Assembly: GCA_031580945.1 (NCBI GenBank)
Contig: JAVLBT010000002.1
Location: 8,332-72,331 of the forward strand
From: Gracilimonas sp031580945
Lineage (GTDB): Bacteria > Bacteroidota > Rhodothermia > Balneolales > Balneolaceae
Length of the DNA stretch: 64,000 bases
Reading direction: 5' to 3'
Position numbers and translations under genes: made by a program. Positions 44,067-51,486 of this stretch are shown in pieces (within the stretch, counting starts at the first letter, position 1; each line of letters begins with the position of its first letter). The notes below the pieces were generated by a model. That model was given only the letters and a program-made list of their open reading frames with translations. It was not told where the DNA came from and searched no databases.

Positions 44067-46082
44067 ATGGAAATGATGAAAAAAGGACTTATGATTATTC
44101 TGGGAATGATTTTAACCGTTCCTCTGATTGCGCAAAAAAGGCCAATGACGGCTGACGATGATCTAAATATGGTAAATTTGAGATCTGCCATGATCTCACC
44201 TGATGGAGAATCGGTTGTTTTTGGTAAATCAGAGCTGGATTGGAAAGAAAATAAATACGAAACAAAGTATTATTTCATTCCATCAGACAGCGGAAATTCT
44301 TATCAATACATCGGCGAGGAAGGAGCTTCGGATATGAAATATTCCCCCGACGGAAAGTATATTTCTTTGAAGCGCAAAGTGGATGATCATACGCAACTTT
44401 TTTTACTTCCAACCACAGGCGGTGAAGCGGTTCAACTTACAGAACATGATAATAGCATTGGATCGTACGAATGGTCGGCTGATAGCAAATCGATCTACTT
44501 TTTATCGGATGTACCTAAATCTGATGAAGAAAAGAAGAAGTATAAAGCCGGATATGATCAGCTTTTTGTAGATGAACCACCTAACGGGCAAAGAGAAGGA
44601 GACTGGAACCACATTTGGAAATTCGATATTGACTCGGAAGAGGAAACTCAACTAACAAGAGGTGAAATGATCATCGGAGAGTTTACAGTTTCTCCTGATG
44701 AGGAAAAAATACTTTATACCGCTCGATTTGAGAATCGCAGAAATCAGAACAATCTTTCTGAGATCTACCTTATGGAAGAAGGAGACACTACTGCTGTAGC
44801 CTTGACGAACAACAAAGCTCCTGAAGGACAATTAGAATGGTTTCCCGATAATGAACATTTTCTTTATTCTGCTCCAAGCGATGACGATTGGGAACTTGTA
44901 CAAAGCAAGCTTTGGAGAATGAATGTACTTTCTGGGGAACATGAAATGGTTTCGGGTAATTTCAGCGGTGAGATGTCGGGTTATTTCATTGATGATGATG
45001 GTGGGACGGTATTTTTCGGAGGTTTAGAAAAAACGAACTCCAACTTGTATTCTTTAGATCTGAATTCTGGAAGTGTTACACAACACACAGAAATTCAGGG
45101 CTCAATGAATGTGGTTGATTTTGATAAGGAAAGAGAAACACTGATCTACACATTCGAAGATATTCAAACCCCACCGGATCTTTATGCTGCTAATATTTCG
45201 TCTTTAAATGACCCAACCAGGCTTACCAACATGAATCCATGGGTCACTGATAGTTTGCAGTTAGCTGATCATGAGGTAGTAACCTGGGAGAGTTATGACG
45301 GGCTGGAGATAGAAGGAATAAAATATATACCTTCAGATACAGATGTAGATGAAGAAACTCCATTCTTGCTTCATATTCACGGTGGTCCAGCCGGTGTTTT
45401 TAGGAATTCATTTCGCCCGATGTATCACATCTACGCGGGACTTGGATATCTGCAACTTGCTCCAAATGTACGAGGAAGCACAGGCTATGGAGATGAATTC
45501 TTACAAGGTAACATGAAAGATATCGGAGATGGAGATTATGAAGATCTGATGTCTGGTGTGGATATGCTGATCGACCAAAATGAAATAGATCCAGATAAAA
45601 TGGCGGTAAGAGGCTGGAGCTATGGAGGAATTCTGGGTGGTACGGTAATCACGAAAACTAACCGGTTTAAGGCTGCTTCATTGGGAGCAATGGTGTCAGA
45701 CTGGTTATCTGAATATGCTTTAGGTTTCAATTATGATGTGAAACTCTGGTATATAGGAGGTACTCCATGGACAAATCCTGAAGGATACCGGGAAAGATCG
45801 CCCGCAACGCATGCAGAAAAAGTAGAAACCCCTACACTGTTTTTGCATGGAGCAAATGATCGTGTTGATACACCTGCACAAAGCCGAATTTTCTTTACCT
45901 ATTTAAAAGACATCGGGAAGGTAGATACGCGTCTGGTAGAATTTAAGCGGGAAGGACATGGACTCAGGGAACCAAGAAATCAACGAGTTCGGTATACGGA
46001 AGAGATCAAATGGATCCAAAAATATACCTTGGGAGAAGAGTGGGAACCATGGGAAAGAAAAGAAAATGAGGAATCAAAATAG
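44067..46082 (+). CDS. S9 family serine peptidase (acylaminoacyl/dipeptidyl peptidase type), secreted
   Basis: 671 residues with a signal peptide (IILGMILTVPLIAQ). Residues 30-400 are beta-propeller-like (SPDGESVVFG, SPDGKYISLKR, WSADSKSIYFLSD). The C-terminal alpha/beta hydrolase holds the catalytic triad: serine in GWSYGG, aspartate in LHGANDRVDTP, histidine in FKREGHGLREP. Such peptidases trim short peptides in the periplasm or at the surface. It is monocistronic as far as can be seen. Confidence 0.92.
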   Translation: MEMMKKGLMIILGMILTVPLIAQKRPMTADDDLNMVNLRSAMISPDGESVVFGKSELDWKENKYETKYYFIPSDSGNSYQYIGEEGASDMKYSPDGKYISLKRKVDDHTQLFLLPTTGGEAVQLTEHDNSIGSYEWSADSKSIYFLSDVPKSDEEKKKYKAGYDQLFVDEPPNGQREGDWNHIWKFDIDSEEETQLTRGEMIIGEFTVSPDEEKILYTARFENRRNQNNLSEIYLMEEGDTTAVALTNNKAPEGQLEWFPDNEHFLYSAPSDDDWELVQSKLWRMNVLSGEHEMVSGNFSGEMSGYFIDDDGGTVFFGGLEKTNSNLYSLDLNSGSVTQHTEIQGSMNVVDFDKERETLIYTFEDIQTPPDLYAANISSLNDPTRLTNMNPWVTDSLQLADHEVVTWESYDGLEIEGIKYIPSDTDVDEETPFLLHIHGGPAGVFRNSFRPMYHIYAGLGYLQLAPNVRGSTGYGDEFLQGNMKDIGDGDYEDLMSGVDMLIDQNEIDPDKMAVRGWSYGGILGGTVITKTNRFKAASLGAMVSDWLSEYALGFNYDVKLWYIGGTPWTNPEGYRERSPATHAEKVETPTLFLHGANDRVDTPAQSRIFFTYLKDIGKVDTRLVEFKREGHGLREPRNQRVRYTEEIKWIQKYTLGEEWEPWERKENEESK

Positions 46083-46110
46083 GGTAGAAAGGGAAATTTT
46101 ACTTTGGGGA

Positions 46111-46320
46111 TTATTGGTCTCTTTTTGAGAGCCAGATAATTCCCCATATTAATCCAACCAGTGCCAATGCCACCCCGAATCCTCCAAGAAAGGCATAAAG
46201 GAGATAGGGTAAAATTATGCTGATCACAATACCGGAGATTACTTTGATTGGAGCAGCTGCGATAGCAGTAGCGCCAATTAGGGAGCTGAATATTCGAGCA
46301 AGACGTGAAAACATGATCAT
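46111..46320 (-). CDS. Small two-helix membrane protein
   Basis: 69 residues. A short N-terminus is followed by two hydrophobic helices (ATAIAAAPIKVISGIVISIILPYLL and GFGVALALVGLIWGIIWL), ending SKRDQ. No family is recognised. A TM protein of this size and composition is plausible, but coding support is weaker than for neighbours. It is on the same strand as dusB, 75 bp downstream. Confidence 0.5.
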   Translation of the reverse strand: MIMFSRLARIFSSLIGATAIAAAPIKVISGIVISIILPYLLYAFLGGFGVALALVGLIWGIIWLSKRDQ

Positions 46321-46395
46321 TGGGTTTGTTTAAAAGGAGATCGTTAATACGTCTGGCTTGTCCAAATGATTCAAATAAATAGACAATGATGTTTG

Positions 46396-47385
46396 TTATG
46401 CGACAGCATGAATTTCGGTCTCATCAAAGTTGAGTAGCAATTCCAGAATAGGACTCATTTCATCATGCTCCATAAGTTGCATCCGCAACTTTTTCCCGTT
46501 TCGAACCCCTTTCAAATACTGCCCGTAATGTTTTTTCATGATAATGACGCCATAGCGTTCTCCATGTTGCTGAACCGAGAGCCTGAGTTGTTCAGCACAA
46601 AGCTCTACACGTTGCCTTACACTTGGATCAGGGAGTAGCTCTCCAGTCTCCAGGTAATGTTTAGTTTGCTCAAAGATCCACGGATTACCGATAGCTCCCC
46701 GTCCGATCATTACGCCATCTACGCCGGTTTCCTTAAACATTTTTTCAGCCAATTCAGGGGATGTAACATCTCCATTTCCAATGATAGGGATCTCAAGACC
46801 GGGCGTATTTTTAAGTTTTTTGAGCCATTCCCAGCGGGCATCGCCTTTGTATTTTTGGGCCCGTGTTCTGGCATGAACCGTAAGGGCCTTCACGCCAAGG
46901 TTCTGAAGCATCAAGGCCACTTCTTGAATTTTGATGGTGTTATCATCCCAGCCTAATCTGGTTTTTACGGTGACAGGTCGGTCTTTTACTGCATCCACGA
47001 CGGTTCCCGCCATACGTTCCATCATAGACAAATCTTTTAAGCAACCGGCTCCGGCACCCTTTTTTACGATCTTATAAACAGGACAACCAAAATTGATATC
47101 CACAAGATCTGGATTTTGGTTTACGGCTACTTTGGCTGCGCCTTCCATCGCTTCTTCACGTCCACCAAAGATCTGTACTCCAAAGGGACGTTCCATTTCT
47201 TCAAAATCCATCTTTTGCATTGCGATATCAGAGTCACGAATAAGTGCCTCAGAACTTATAAATTCAGTAAATACAATGTCGGCTCCCTTTCGCCTGCATA
47301 TTTGCCGAAACGGGGAATCTGTGACATCTTCCATGGGAGCCAGAAATAATGGTTTTTCAGGAAGTTGAATAGGACCGATGTTCAT
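46396..47385 (-). CDS. dusB: tRNA-dihydrouridine synthase DusB-like
   Basis: 329 residues, flavin-dependent reduction of uridine in tRNA. It shows the FMN site PMEDVTDSPFR, DINFGCPVYKIVKKGAGAGCL with the catalytic cysteine, VKTRLGW, LTVHARTRAQKYKG, IIGNGDV and VDGVMIGRGAIGNPWIF. A C-terminal helical tRNA-binding part follows. The length and motifs are complete. A terminator-like hairpin of the hsp20 gene lies upstream of its promoter region. Confidence 0.94.
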   Translation of the reverse strand: MNIGPIQLPEKPLFLAPMEDVTDSPFRQICRRKGADIVFTEFISSEALIRDSDIAMQKMDFEEMERPFGVQIFGGREEAMEGAAKVAVNQNPDLVDINFGCPVYKIVKKGAGAGCLKDLSMMERMAGTVVDAVKDRPVTVKTRLGWDDNTIKIQEVALMLQNLGVKALTVHARTRAQKYKGDARWEWLKKLKNTPGLEIPIIGNGDVTSPELAEKMFKETGVDGVMIGRGAIGNPWIFEQTKHYLETGELLPDPSVRQRVELCAEQLRLSVQQHGERYGVIIMKKHYGQYLKGVRNGKKLRMQLMEHDEMSPILELLLNFDETEIHAVA

Positions 47386-47474
47386 AAATAAATGGTGTAA
47401 TTTTTTAAAATAATTAGCTAAAGATACAGCTTTTATGATGTTTTTTGAGATCTAATACAATTCGTTTTATAAAT

Positions 47475-47505
47475 ATAAAAAGCCACGAAGTTTACTCCGT
47501 GGCTT
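47475..47505 (-). terminator. Rho-independent terminator after hsp20
   Basis: On the minus strand AAGCCACG and CGTGGCTT form an 8-bp stem with a 10-nt loop, followed by five T. It lies just after the hsp20 stop. Confidence 0.85.
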
Positions 47506-47530
47506 CATCTTTAAGATCTATTTTCGCGTT

Positions 47531-47989
47531 TTAATTAATCTTGATCTTTTTAGCGGCTTTTTCTTTTACTTTTGGTATGGTAATGTTTAGGACACCGTTG
47601 TCATATTTTGCAGTAATATTATCTGCATTTACTGTATCAGTTGGTAAAGGCAACGATCTGCTGAATCTACCAAAGCGACTTTCTACTCGATGATAGCGTC
47701 TTCCGGTATCATCCTCATTCAATTTTCGCTCTCCACTGATCGTCAAGAGACCTGCGTTGAAGCTAATATCAATGTCATCTTTGTTCATTCCGGGTAGTGC
47801 AGCAGATACTTCAAATTCAGTATCGGTTTCATATACGTTCAACTCAGGAACAAATCCGGATGACCGTAATCTTGGCCAATTCATTGCATCTTCAAACACC
47901 CCATCTATCCAATTGGATAGTTTAAGTGGTGTAGTAGTCGTTTCGTTGTCCCAAAGGGTAGGTGTATTAGAGTTTGTTCGTATTAGCAT
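47531..47989 (-). CDS. Small heat shock protein, Hsp20/alpha-crystallin family
   Basis: 152 residues; ATP-independent chaperone that holds unfolding proteins. The alpha-crystallin domain covers about residues 45-140 (ELNVYETDTEFEVSAALPGMNKDDIDISFNAG, FGRFSRSLPLP, ITAKYDNGVLNITIPK). An AAGGAGG ribosome-binding site lies 9 bp before the ATG, unusually strong here. A palindrome covering TTGAC lies upstream (48047-48064). It is monocistronic, with its own terminator. Confidence 0.95.
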   Translation of the reverse strand: MLIRTNSNTPTLWDNETTTTPLKLSNWIDGVFEDAMNWPRLRSSGFVPELNVYETDTEFEVSAALPGMNKDDIDISFNAGLLTISGERKLNEDDTGRRYHRVESRFGRFSRSLPLPTDTVNADNITAKYDNGVLNITIPKVKEKAAKKIKIN

Positions 47990-48046
47990 AGGTTTTTCCT
48001 CCTTTTAAATATGGTTTTTATTTAAAGATCATAGGGTATAACCCAA

Positions 48047-48064
48047 GTCAACACAATGGTTGAC
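48047..48064. promoter_or_regulatory. Palindrome in the hsp20 promoter region, candidate operator with TTGAC
   Basis: GTCAAC-ACAATG-GTTGAC is a perfect 6-bp-arm inverted repeat 58 bp before the hsp20 start. On the minus strand one arm reads TTGAC, like a -35 element. A second dyad, GGGTTATACCC, follows in the same strand. Heat-shock repressors use such sites, but no repressor is known here. Confidence 0.4.
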
Positions 48065-48199
48065 ATATTTAATGTTACAAATGTTGTGCCATTTTAGAAT
48101 AACGAAAATCTTGTATGTCATTTTTTACAACCGAGATTACAAAATGACAAACAGGTTTGAAAAAGCGTCATATAAGTTTGAAAACCGGTGAGAGCAACT

Positions 48200-48670
48200 T
48201 TATTCTGTTGCTTGTTGTAGCTCAGTCCTCAAAGAAGAAAACCAGTCCGTTAATTTTACACGTGCTTGCTCGTTGAGTCGGGCATCAGAATGAGTCCAAG
48301 TGTAGGAGGGAAGCGGCATTTCTTCAGCGTCAACCAGTTCAATGGCTTCTTCTAATTTATGGTCGGCCCGGTCGGGGGAATAGTCGGCCCATAGTGATAA
48401 ATTTAATTCATCCCGACCTTCCTCTATATGATCCTGAAGCCACCATGACACAGGCTCAATATTTGAATACCAAGGATAATTGGTTTGATAAGAATGACAA
48501 TCGTAACAGGCCGATTGTATGATCGTGGATATTTGCTGTGGAGGTTGATGAACTGTTAGAAAATCCTTTGAAGTATCATATTCAGGAACGGTAGTATCGG
48601 GGCCGAAAAATTGTAGTATGATCAAAATAAGGGCAAAGCCAAGAAGTATTTTTGAGGAAAGAGATTTCAT
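48200..48670 (-). CDS. Haem-binding domain protein (periplasmic, c-type haem)
   Basis: 156 residues. An N-terminal hydrophobic segment (ILLGFALILIILQFFG) acts as signal or anchor. One c-type haem motif, SACYDCHSYQTNYPWY, is followed by SNIEPVSWWLQDHIEEGRDELNLSLW, which matches the Haem_bd family. The protein is probably a membrane-anchored periplasmic cytochrome. It is transcribed alone, between hsp20 and the decayed yccF. Confidence 0.9.
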   Translation of the reverse strand: MKSLSSKILLGFALILIILQFFGPDTTVPEYDTSKDFLTVHQPPQQISTIIQSACYDCHSYQTNYPWYSNIEPVSWWLQDHIEEGRDELNLSLWADYSPDRADHKLEEAIELVDAEEMPLPSYTWTHSDARLNEQARVKLTDWFSSLRTELQQATE

Positions 48671-48756
48671 TAGGCTCCTTTTTTTGAAATGTATTATTAA
48701 AAAGGAGAAGAAGCGTGTAAATAATTATAAATGCAGATATTTAGAAAAGGACTAAA

Positions 48757-49130
48757 TTAATATTTCACAATTTCATGCCCAAATGGGAGCAACGCCACAG
48801 TGGGCAGTTTAAAGTGCTGCTTGGCAAAGGGAATGCTAATAATGGTGATGAATAAAATCACCCCAAAAAATAAGATGCGTGACCGCTATTCAAATTCCGC
48901 TTATGAGAATCCAAAAATATTGATAAAGAGGGAAAAGCAGCCATCTGCTTTTCAGTAATGATGGTACTTTTACCAAAGGGGAATAGGGAAAGTTTAGCCA
49001 GCTTGAAAATTTGAATTCCAAAAGGAAAACCAATGATAGTAAGGCACAGAATTACGCTTGAAATCAGATATTCTACGGCTAAAACAAGGCCACAAAAAAA
49101 GAACCAAACAATGTTCCCAGTGGTACTCAT
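48757..49130 (-). pseudogene. yccF-like membrane protein gene, frameshifted and internally deleted
   Basis: The first frame (90 residues, start 49130) gives the N-terminal half of YccF: GNIVWFFFCGLVLAVEYLISSVILCLTIIGFPFGIQIFKLAKLSLFPFG. It then ends in an unrelated tail. Downstream, shifted by one base, the second half appears: ILFFGVILFITIISIPFAKQHFKLPTVALLPFG, with a stop at 48757. A piece of the middle is also missing compared with normal two-repeat YccF. The product would be incomplete, so I call it a pseudogene. Confidence 0.8.
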
Positions 49131-49144
49131 GGCAGAGTGCTGAT

Positions 49145-49182
49145 AAAAAAAAGAGATACAGCTTTAACGAATGTATCTCTTT
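49145..49182 (-). terminator. Rho-independent terminator after the DUF302-dps-osmC-trx operon
   Basis: On the minus strand AAGAGATACA and TGTATCTCTT form a 10-bp stem with an 11-nt loop, followed by eight T. It lies 34 bp after the DUF302 stop. Confidence 0.9.
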
Positions 49183-49215
49183 GAAAACAAAGTAGCAGGT
49201 TATTTTAGTAATTAT

Positions 49216-49602
49216 TTATAATTGGTCAATCACTTTCTTTAGCATTTTGCGGACAGTATCTGCTACTTCACCAAGCTCATTATTGTTGATTGCTTGCATA
49301 GAGGCAACAGGATCAACGGCCGAAACTTCCACTCTTCCATCCTCATGTTCCTGAACAATCACATTGCAAGGTAACATTAAACCAATATGGCCTTCAGCTT
49401 GTAAAGCTTTATAGGCATTAGGTGGATTACAAGCACCCAAAATGTGATAATTTCTAAAGTTGACATCCAGCTTTTTCTTGAGAGTTTCCTTAATGTCGAT
49501 CTCAGTGAGCACACCAAAACCTTCCTCTTTTAATATGGCGGTAGTTTTTTCGATAGCTTCATTAAAGCCAACATCTAATGTTTTACTAAAGTGGTATGAC
49601 AT
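49216..49602 (-). CDS. DUF302 domain protein
   Basis: 128 residues. The DUF302 layout is visible: LDVGFNEAIEKTTAILKEEGFGVLTEIDIKETLKKKL near the N-terminus, YHILGACNPPNAYKALQAEG in the middle and the LPCNVIVQE strand. The fold often occurs with stress and sulfur genes; the molecular role is unknown. It is the last gene of the minus-strand operon with dps, osmC and trx. Confidence 0.9.
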   Translation of the reverse strand: MSYHFSKTLDVGFNEAIEKTTAILKEEGFGVLTEIDIKETLKKKLDVNFRNYHILGACNPPNAYKALQAEGHIGLMLPCNVIVQEHEDGRVEVSAVDPVASMQAINNNELGEVADTVRKMLKKVIDQL

Positions 49603-49657
49603 AGGGATTATGATTTAAAAATTGTTGATTATAGATTCCTTTAACGACGTAATGCAT

Positions 49658-50152
49658 TCAATGCTTGTGGGCATACGATGAATACATCCAGACAAGTTTC
49701 TCTTGTTCAGTAATGTAATCACTCATCATTGCGTTGGTTCCTTCGTCGTCTGCATTATCTGAAAGATCAAGGATTTCTCGTTGCAATGTTATCAACGCTT
49801 TGAAGGCGTTCAAAATTTCATCCACGGCTTTTTCTCCATCGGTAACTTTTAGGCTTTCCTTGATCAAGGATTTAGAGACGTATTCTGAGTATCGGTGCTC
49901 TGGCGAAAAGCCAAGGGTGAGTATACGCTCTGCTACATCGTCAATCTTTACAAACAGATCGTTGTACAGTTCCTCAAATTTGAGGTGAAGCTCAAAAAAG
50001 CTTTTCCCTTTAATGTTCCAGTGATATCCTCTTGTATTTTGATAGAAAACGGTATAACTGGCTAAAAGTACACCAAGTTTTTCGGATAGTTTTTTAGATT
50101 TCTCTTTGTCTAAACCAATGTTATTTAACGTACTCATTGTCTTTTCTCTCAT
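49658..50152 (-). CDS. dps: Dps family ferritin-like DNA-binding protein
   Basis: 164 residues from 50152, or 159 from the inner ATG at 50137, which is the more usual start (MSTLNNIGL). Ferroxidase-centre residues are seen in NTRGYHWNIKG and FVKIDDVAERI. The C-terminal helix is TEQEKLVWMYSSYAH. Dps oligomers store iron and protect DNA from hydrogen peroxide. The gene lies 5 bp after osmC in the operon. Confidence 0.93.
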   Translation of the reverse strand: MREKTMSTLNNIGLDKEKSKKLSEKLGVLLASYTVFYQNTRGYHWNIKGKSFFELHLKFEELYNDLFVKIDDVAERILTLGFSPEHRYSEYVSKSLIKESLKVTDGEKAVDEILNAFKALITLQREILDLSDNADDEGTNAMMSDYITEQEKLVWMYSSYAHKH

Positions 50153-50157
50153 TTATG

Positions 50158-50613
50158 TTAATGTAATGCTGCAACTACTATTTCAGGCTTCAGCTTTATT
50201 TCTGTTTTGATGGACCGGGTGATGAGGCAGGCTTGTTCTGCTTTTTGTAAAATTTTCAGTGCTTTATCTTTTTGATCTTCATCTGTGATTATCAACTTTG
50301 GCTGTAATAAAATTTCAGTCATGGCAAATTTTCCAGACTCGTTATTCATAACGCCAGTTGCGGGTACAGTCAGTTCTTCGAATTTAAGTTTCGAATATTC
50401 AGCAATTGCAGTAAATGTGGTCATGAAACAACTGCTGACAGACGCAATGAAAAGATGCTCAGGACTCCAAATTCCTTCTACACCTCCGGGAAACTCAGGT
50501 GGAGTAGCAACTTCTATAGTATCACTCAGTTTGTAGGACTTTAGGGTACCTTTTCGGTCGCCGTCCCATTTCAGTTCAACATTGTAATTATGTTCTACTA
50601 ATTTGGCCATCAC
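50158..50613 (-). CDS. OsmC family protein
   Basis: 151 residues. The OsmC fold is indicated by the beta-strand start (YNVELKWDGDRKGTLK), PPEFPGGVEGIWSPEHLFIASVSSCFMTTF with the conserved cysteine, and ACLITRSIKTEIKL. OsmC proteins reduce organic hydroperoxides through two cysteines: C62-C63-like SSC and the C in EQACL. It overlaps the start of thioredoxin (ATGA). Confidence 0.92.
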   Translation of the reverse strand: MMAKLVEHNYNVELKWDGDRKGTLKSYKLSDTIEVATPPEFPGGVEGIWSPEHLFIASVSSCFMTTFTAIAEYSKLKFEELTVPATGVMNNESGKFAMTEILLQPKLIITDEDQKDKALKILQKAEQACLITRSIKTEIKLKPEIVVAALH

Positions 50614-50933
50614 TGCTCCAGCTTTTGTTCAATGATCTGTTTTAGTTGTGGCATCTGTACTACACCAGCTTGTTGCCAGAGTAATTGTCCTTTATGAAAC
50701 AGGATCAGATTTGGGATACCCCGAACCTGATATTTGATAGCCACATCGGGATTACGTTCAGTATCAATTTTGATAATGTTCAGATTGTCGCCCATTTCAC
50801 TTTTAAGTTGTTGTAAAATTGGTGTCATCATCTTGCAGGGTGCACACCAATCCGCATAGAAATCTACCAGGACCGGTGTGTCATCATTGATGATATCGTT
50901 GAATGATTTTTTTGTTGTTTCAGCTTGTGCCAT
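50610..50933 (-). CDS. trx: Thioredoxin
   Basis: 107 residues with the active site WCAPCK and the cis-proline segment RGIPNLILF. It supplies reducing power to thiol enzymes such as the adjacent OsmC protein. It overlaps osmC by 4 bp and is preceded by the membrane-protein gene at 6 bp. Confidence 0.95.
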   Translation of the reverse strand: MAQAETTKKSFNDIINDDTPVLVDFYADWCAPCKMMTPILQQLKSEMGDNLNIIKIDTERNPDVAIKYQVRGIPNLILFHKGQLLWQQAGVVQMPQLKQIIEQKLEQ

Positions 50934-50939
50934 GTTCTT

Positions 50940-51188
50940 TTACTTAACCTCAGTAAATTTGATTTCAGATTTTTCATTTTTCGATAATTCCTGTTGCTGG
51001 GGAATTCCACAGGATTGCGCTACCATACAACCGGTATTAGTAACGGCTTGAAAGAAAAAAAATACACTTAAAAAGCCAGTTAAAATATCCTGATACCAAA
51101 GGGCCATCACAGCCAGAAAAATTCCAGCCATTAAGGCTACCCACCGCATAGTGTGCCAGTTTGTAAAAAGTTTTGCTTTCGTATTCAT
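50940..51188 (-). CDS. YgaP-like (DUF2892) membrane protein
   Basis: 82 residues. Two helices (MRWVALMAGIFLAVMALWYQ and ILTGFLSVFFFFQAVTNTGCMVAQ) match the C-terminal membrane part of YgaP-like sulfur-related proteins. A rhodanese domain is absent. The Cys in TGC and QSCGIP are the conserved family cysteines. First gene of the redox operon. Confidence 0.85.
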   Translation of the reverse strand: MNTKAKLFTNWHTMRWVALMAGIFLAVMALWYQDILTGFLSVFFFFQAVTNTGCMVAQSCGIPQQQELSKNEKSEIKFTEVK

Positions 51189-51319
51189 ATTCTTATCAGT
51201 AGATACTGTTTAATTGTGAAGAGCATATTAAATGGATTTTGAATAGAGCAGATAGTTGTTATAACAAGTTACAACATCCACACGATCCTCCCCACAAGTA
51301 TCGAAAAAATTCGTTCTTA

Positions 51320-51465
51320 CCGTCCCTCCATAGGGACACAGGTTCTTGGAATTTATGACAAAGTTTGCTTGAGAAAAGATTATTCACTCTGGCAAGAATC
51401 GGTCTCTCTTTGGAGAGAGACCGATTTCAGCTTTGTCCCGAATTCTCGGGAAGAGAGGACCGTGG
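51320..51465. repeat. 150-nt dispersed palindromic repeat, copy 3
   Basis: Blocks CCCTCCATAGGGACACAGG, TCTCTCTTTGGAGAGAGACC, TTTGTCCCGAATTCTCGGG and AAGAGAGGACCGT correspond in order to copy 1 at 4558. It lies between the redox operon and the end of the TonB receptor gene. No gene here. Confidence 0.7.
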
Positions 51466-51486
51466 TGGATTAAGCCCAAAATCCCA

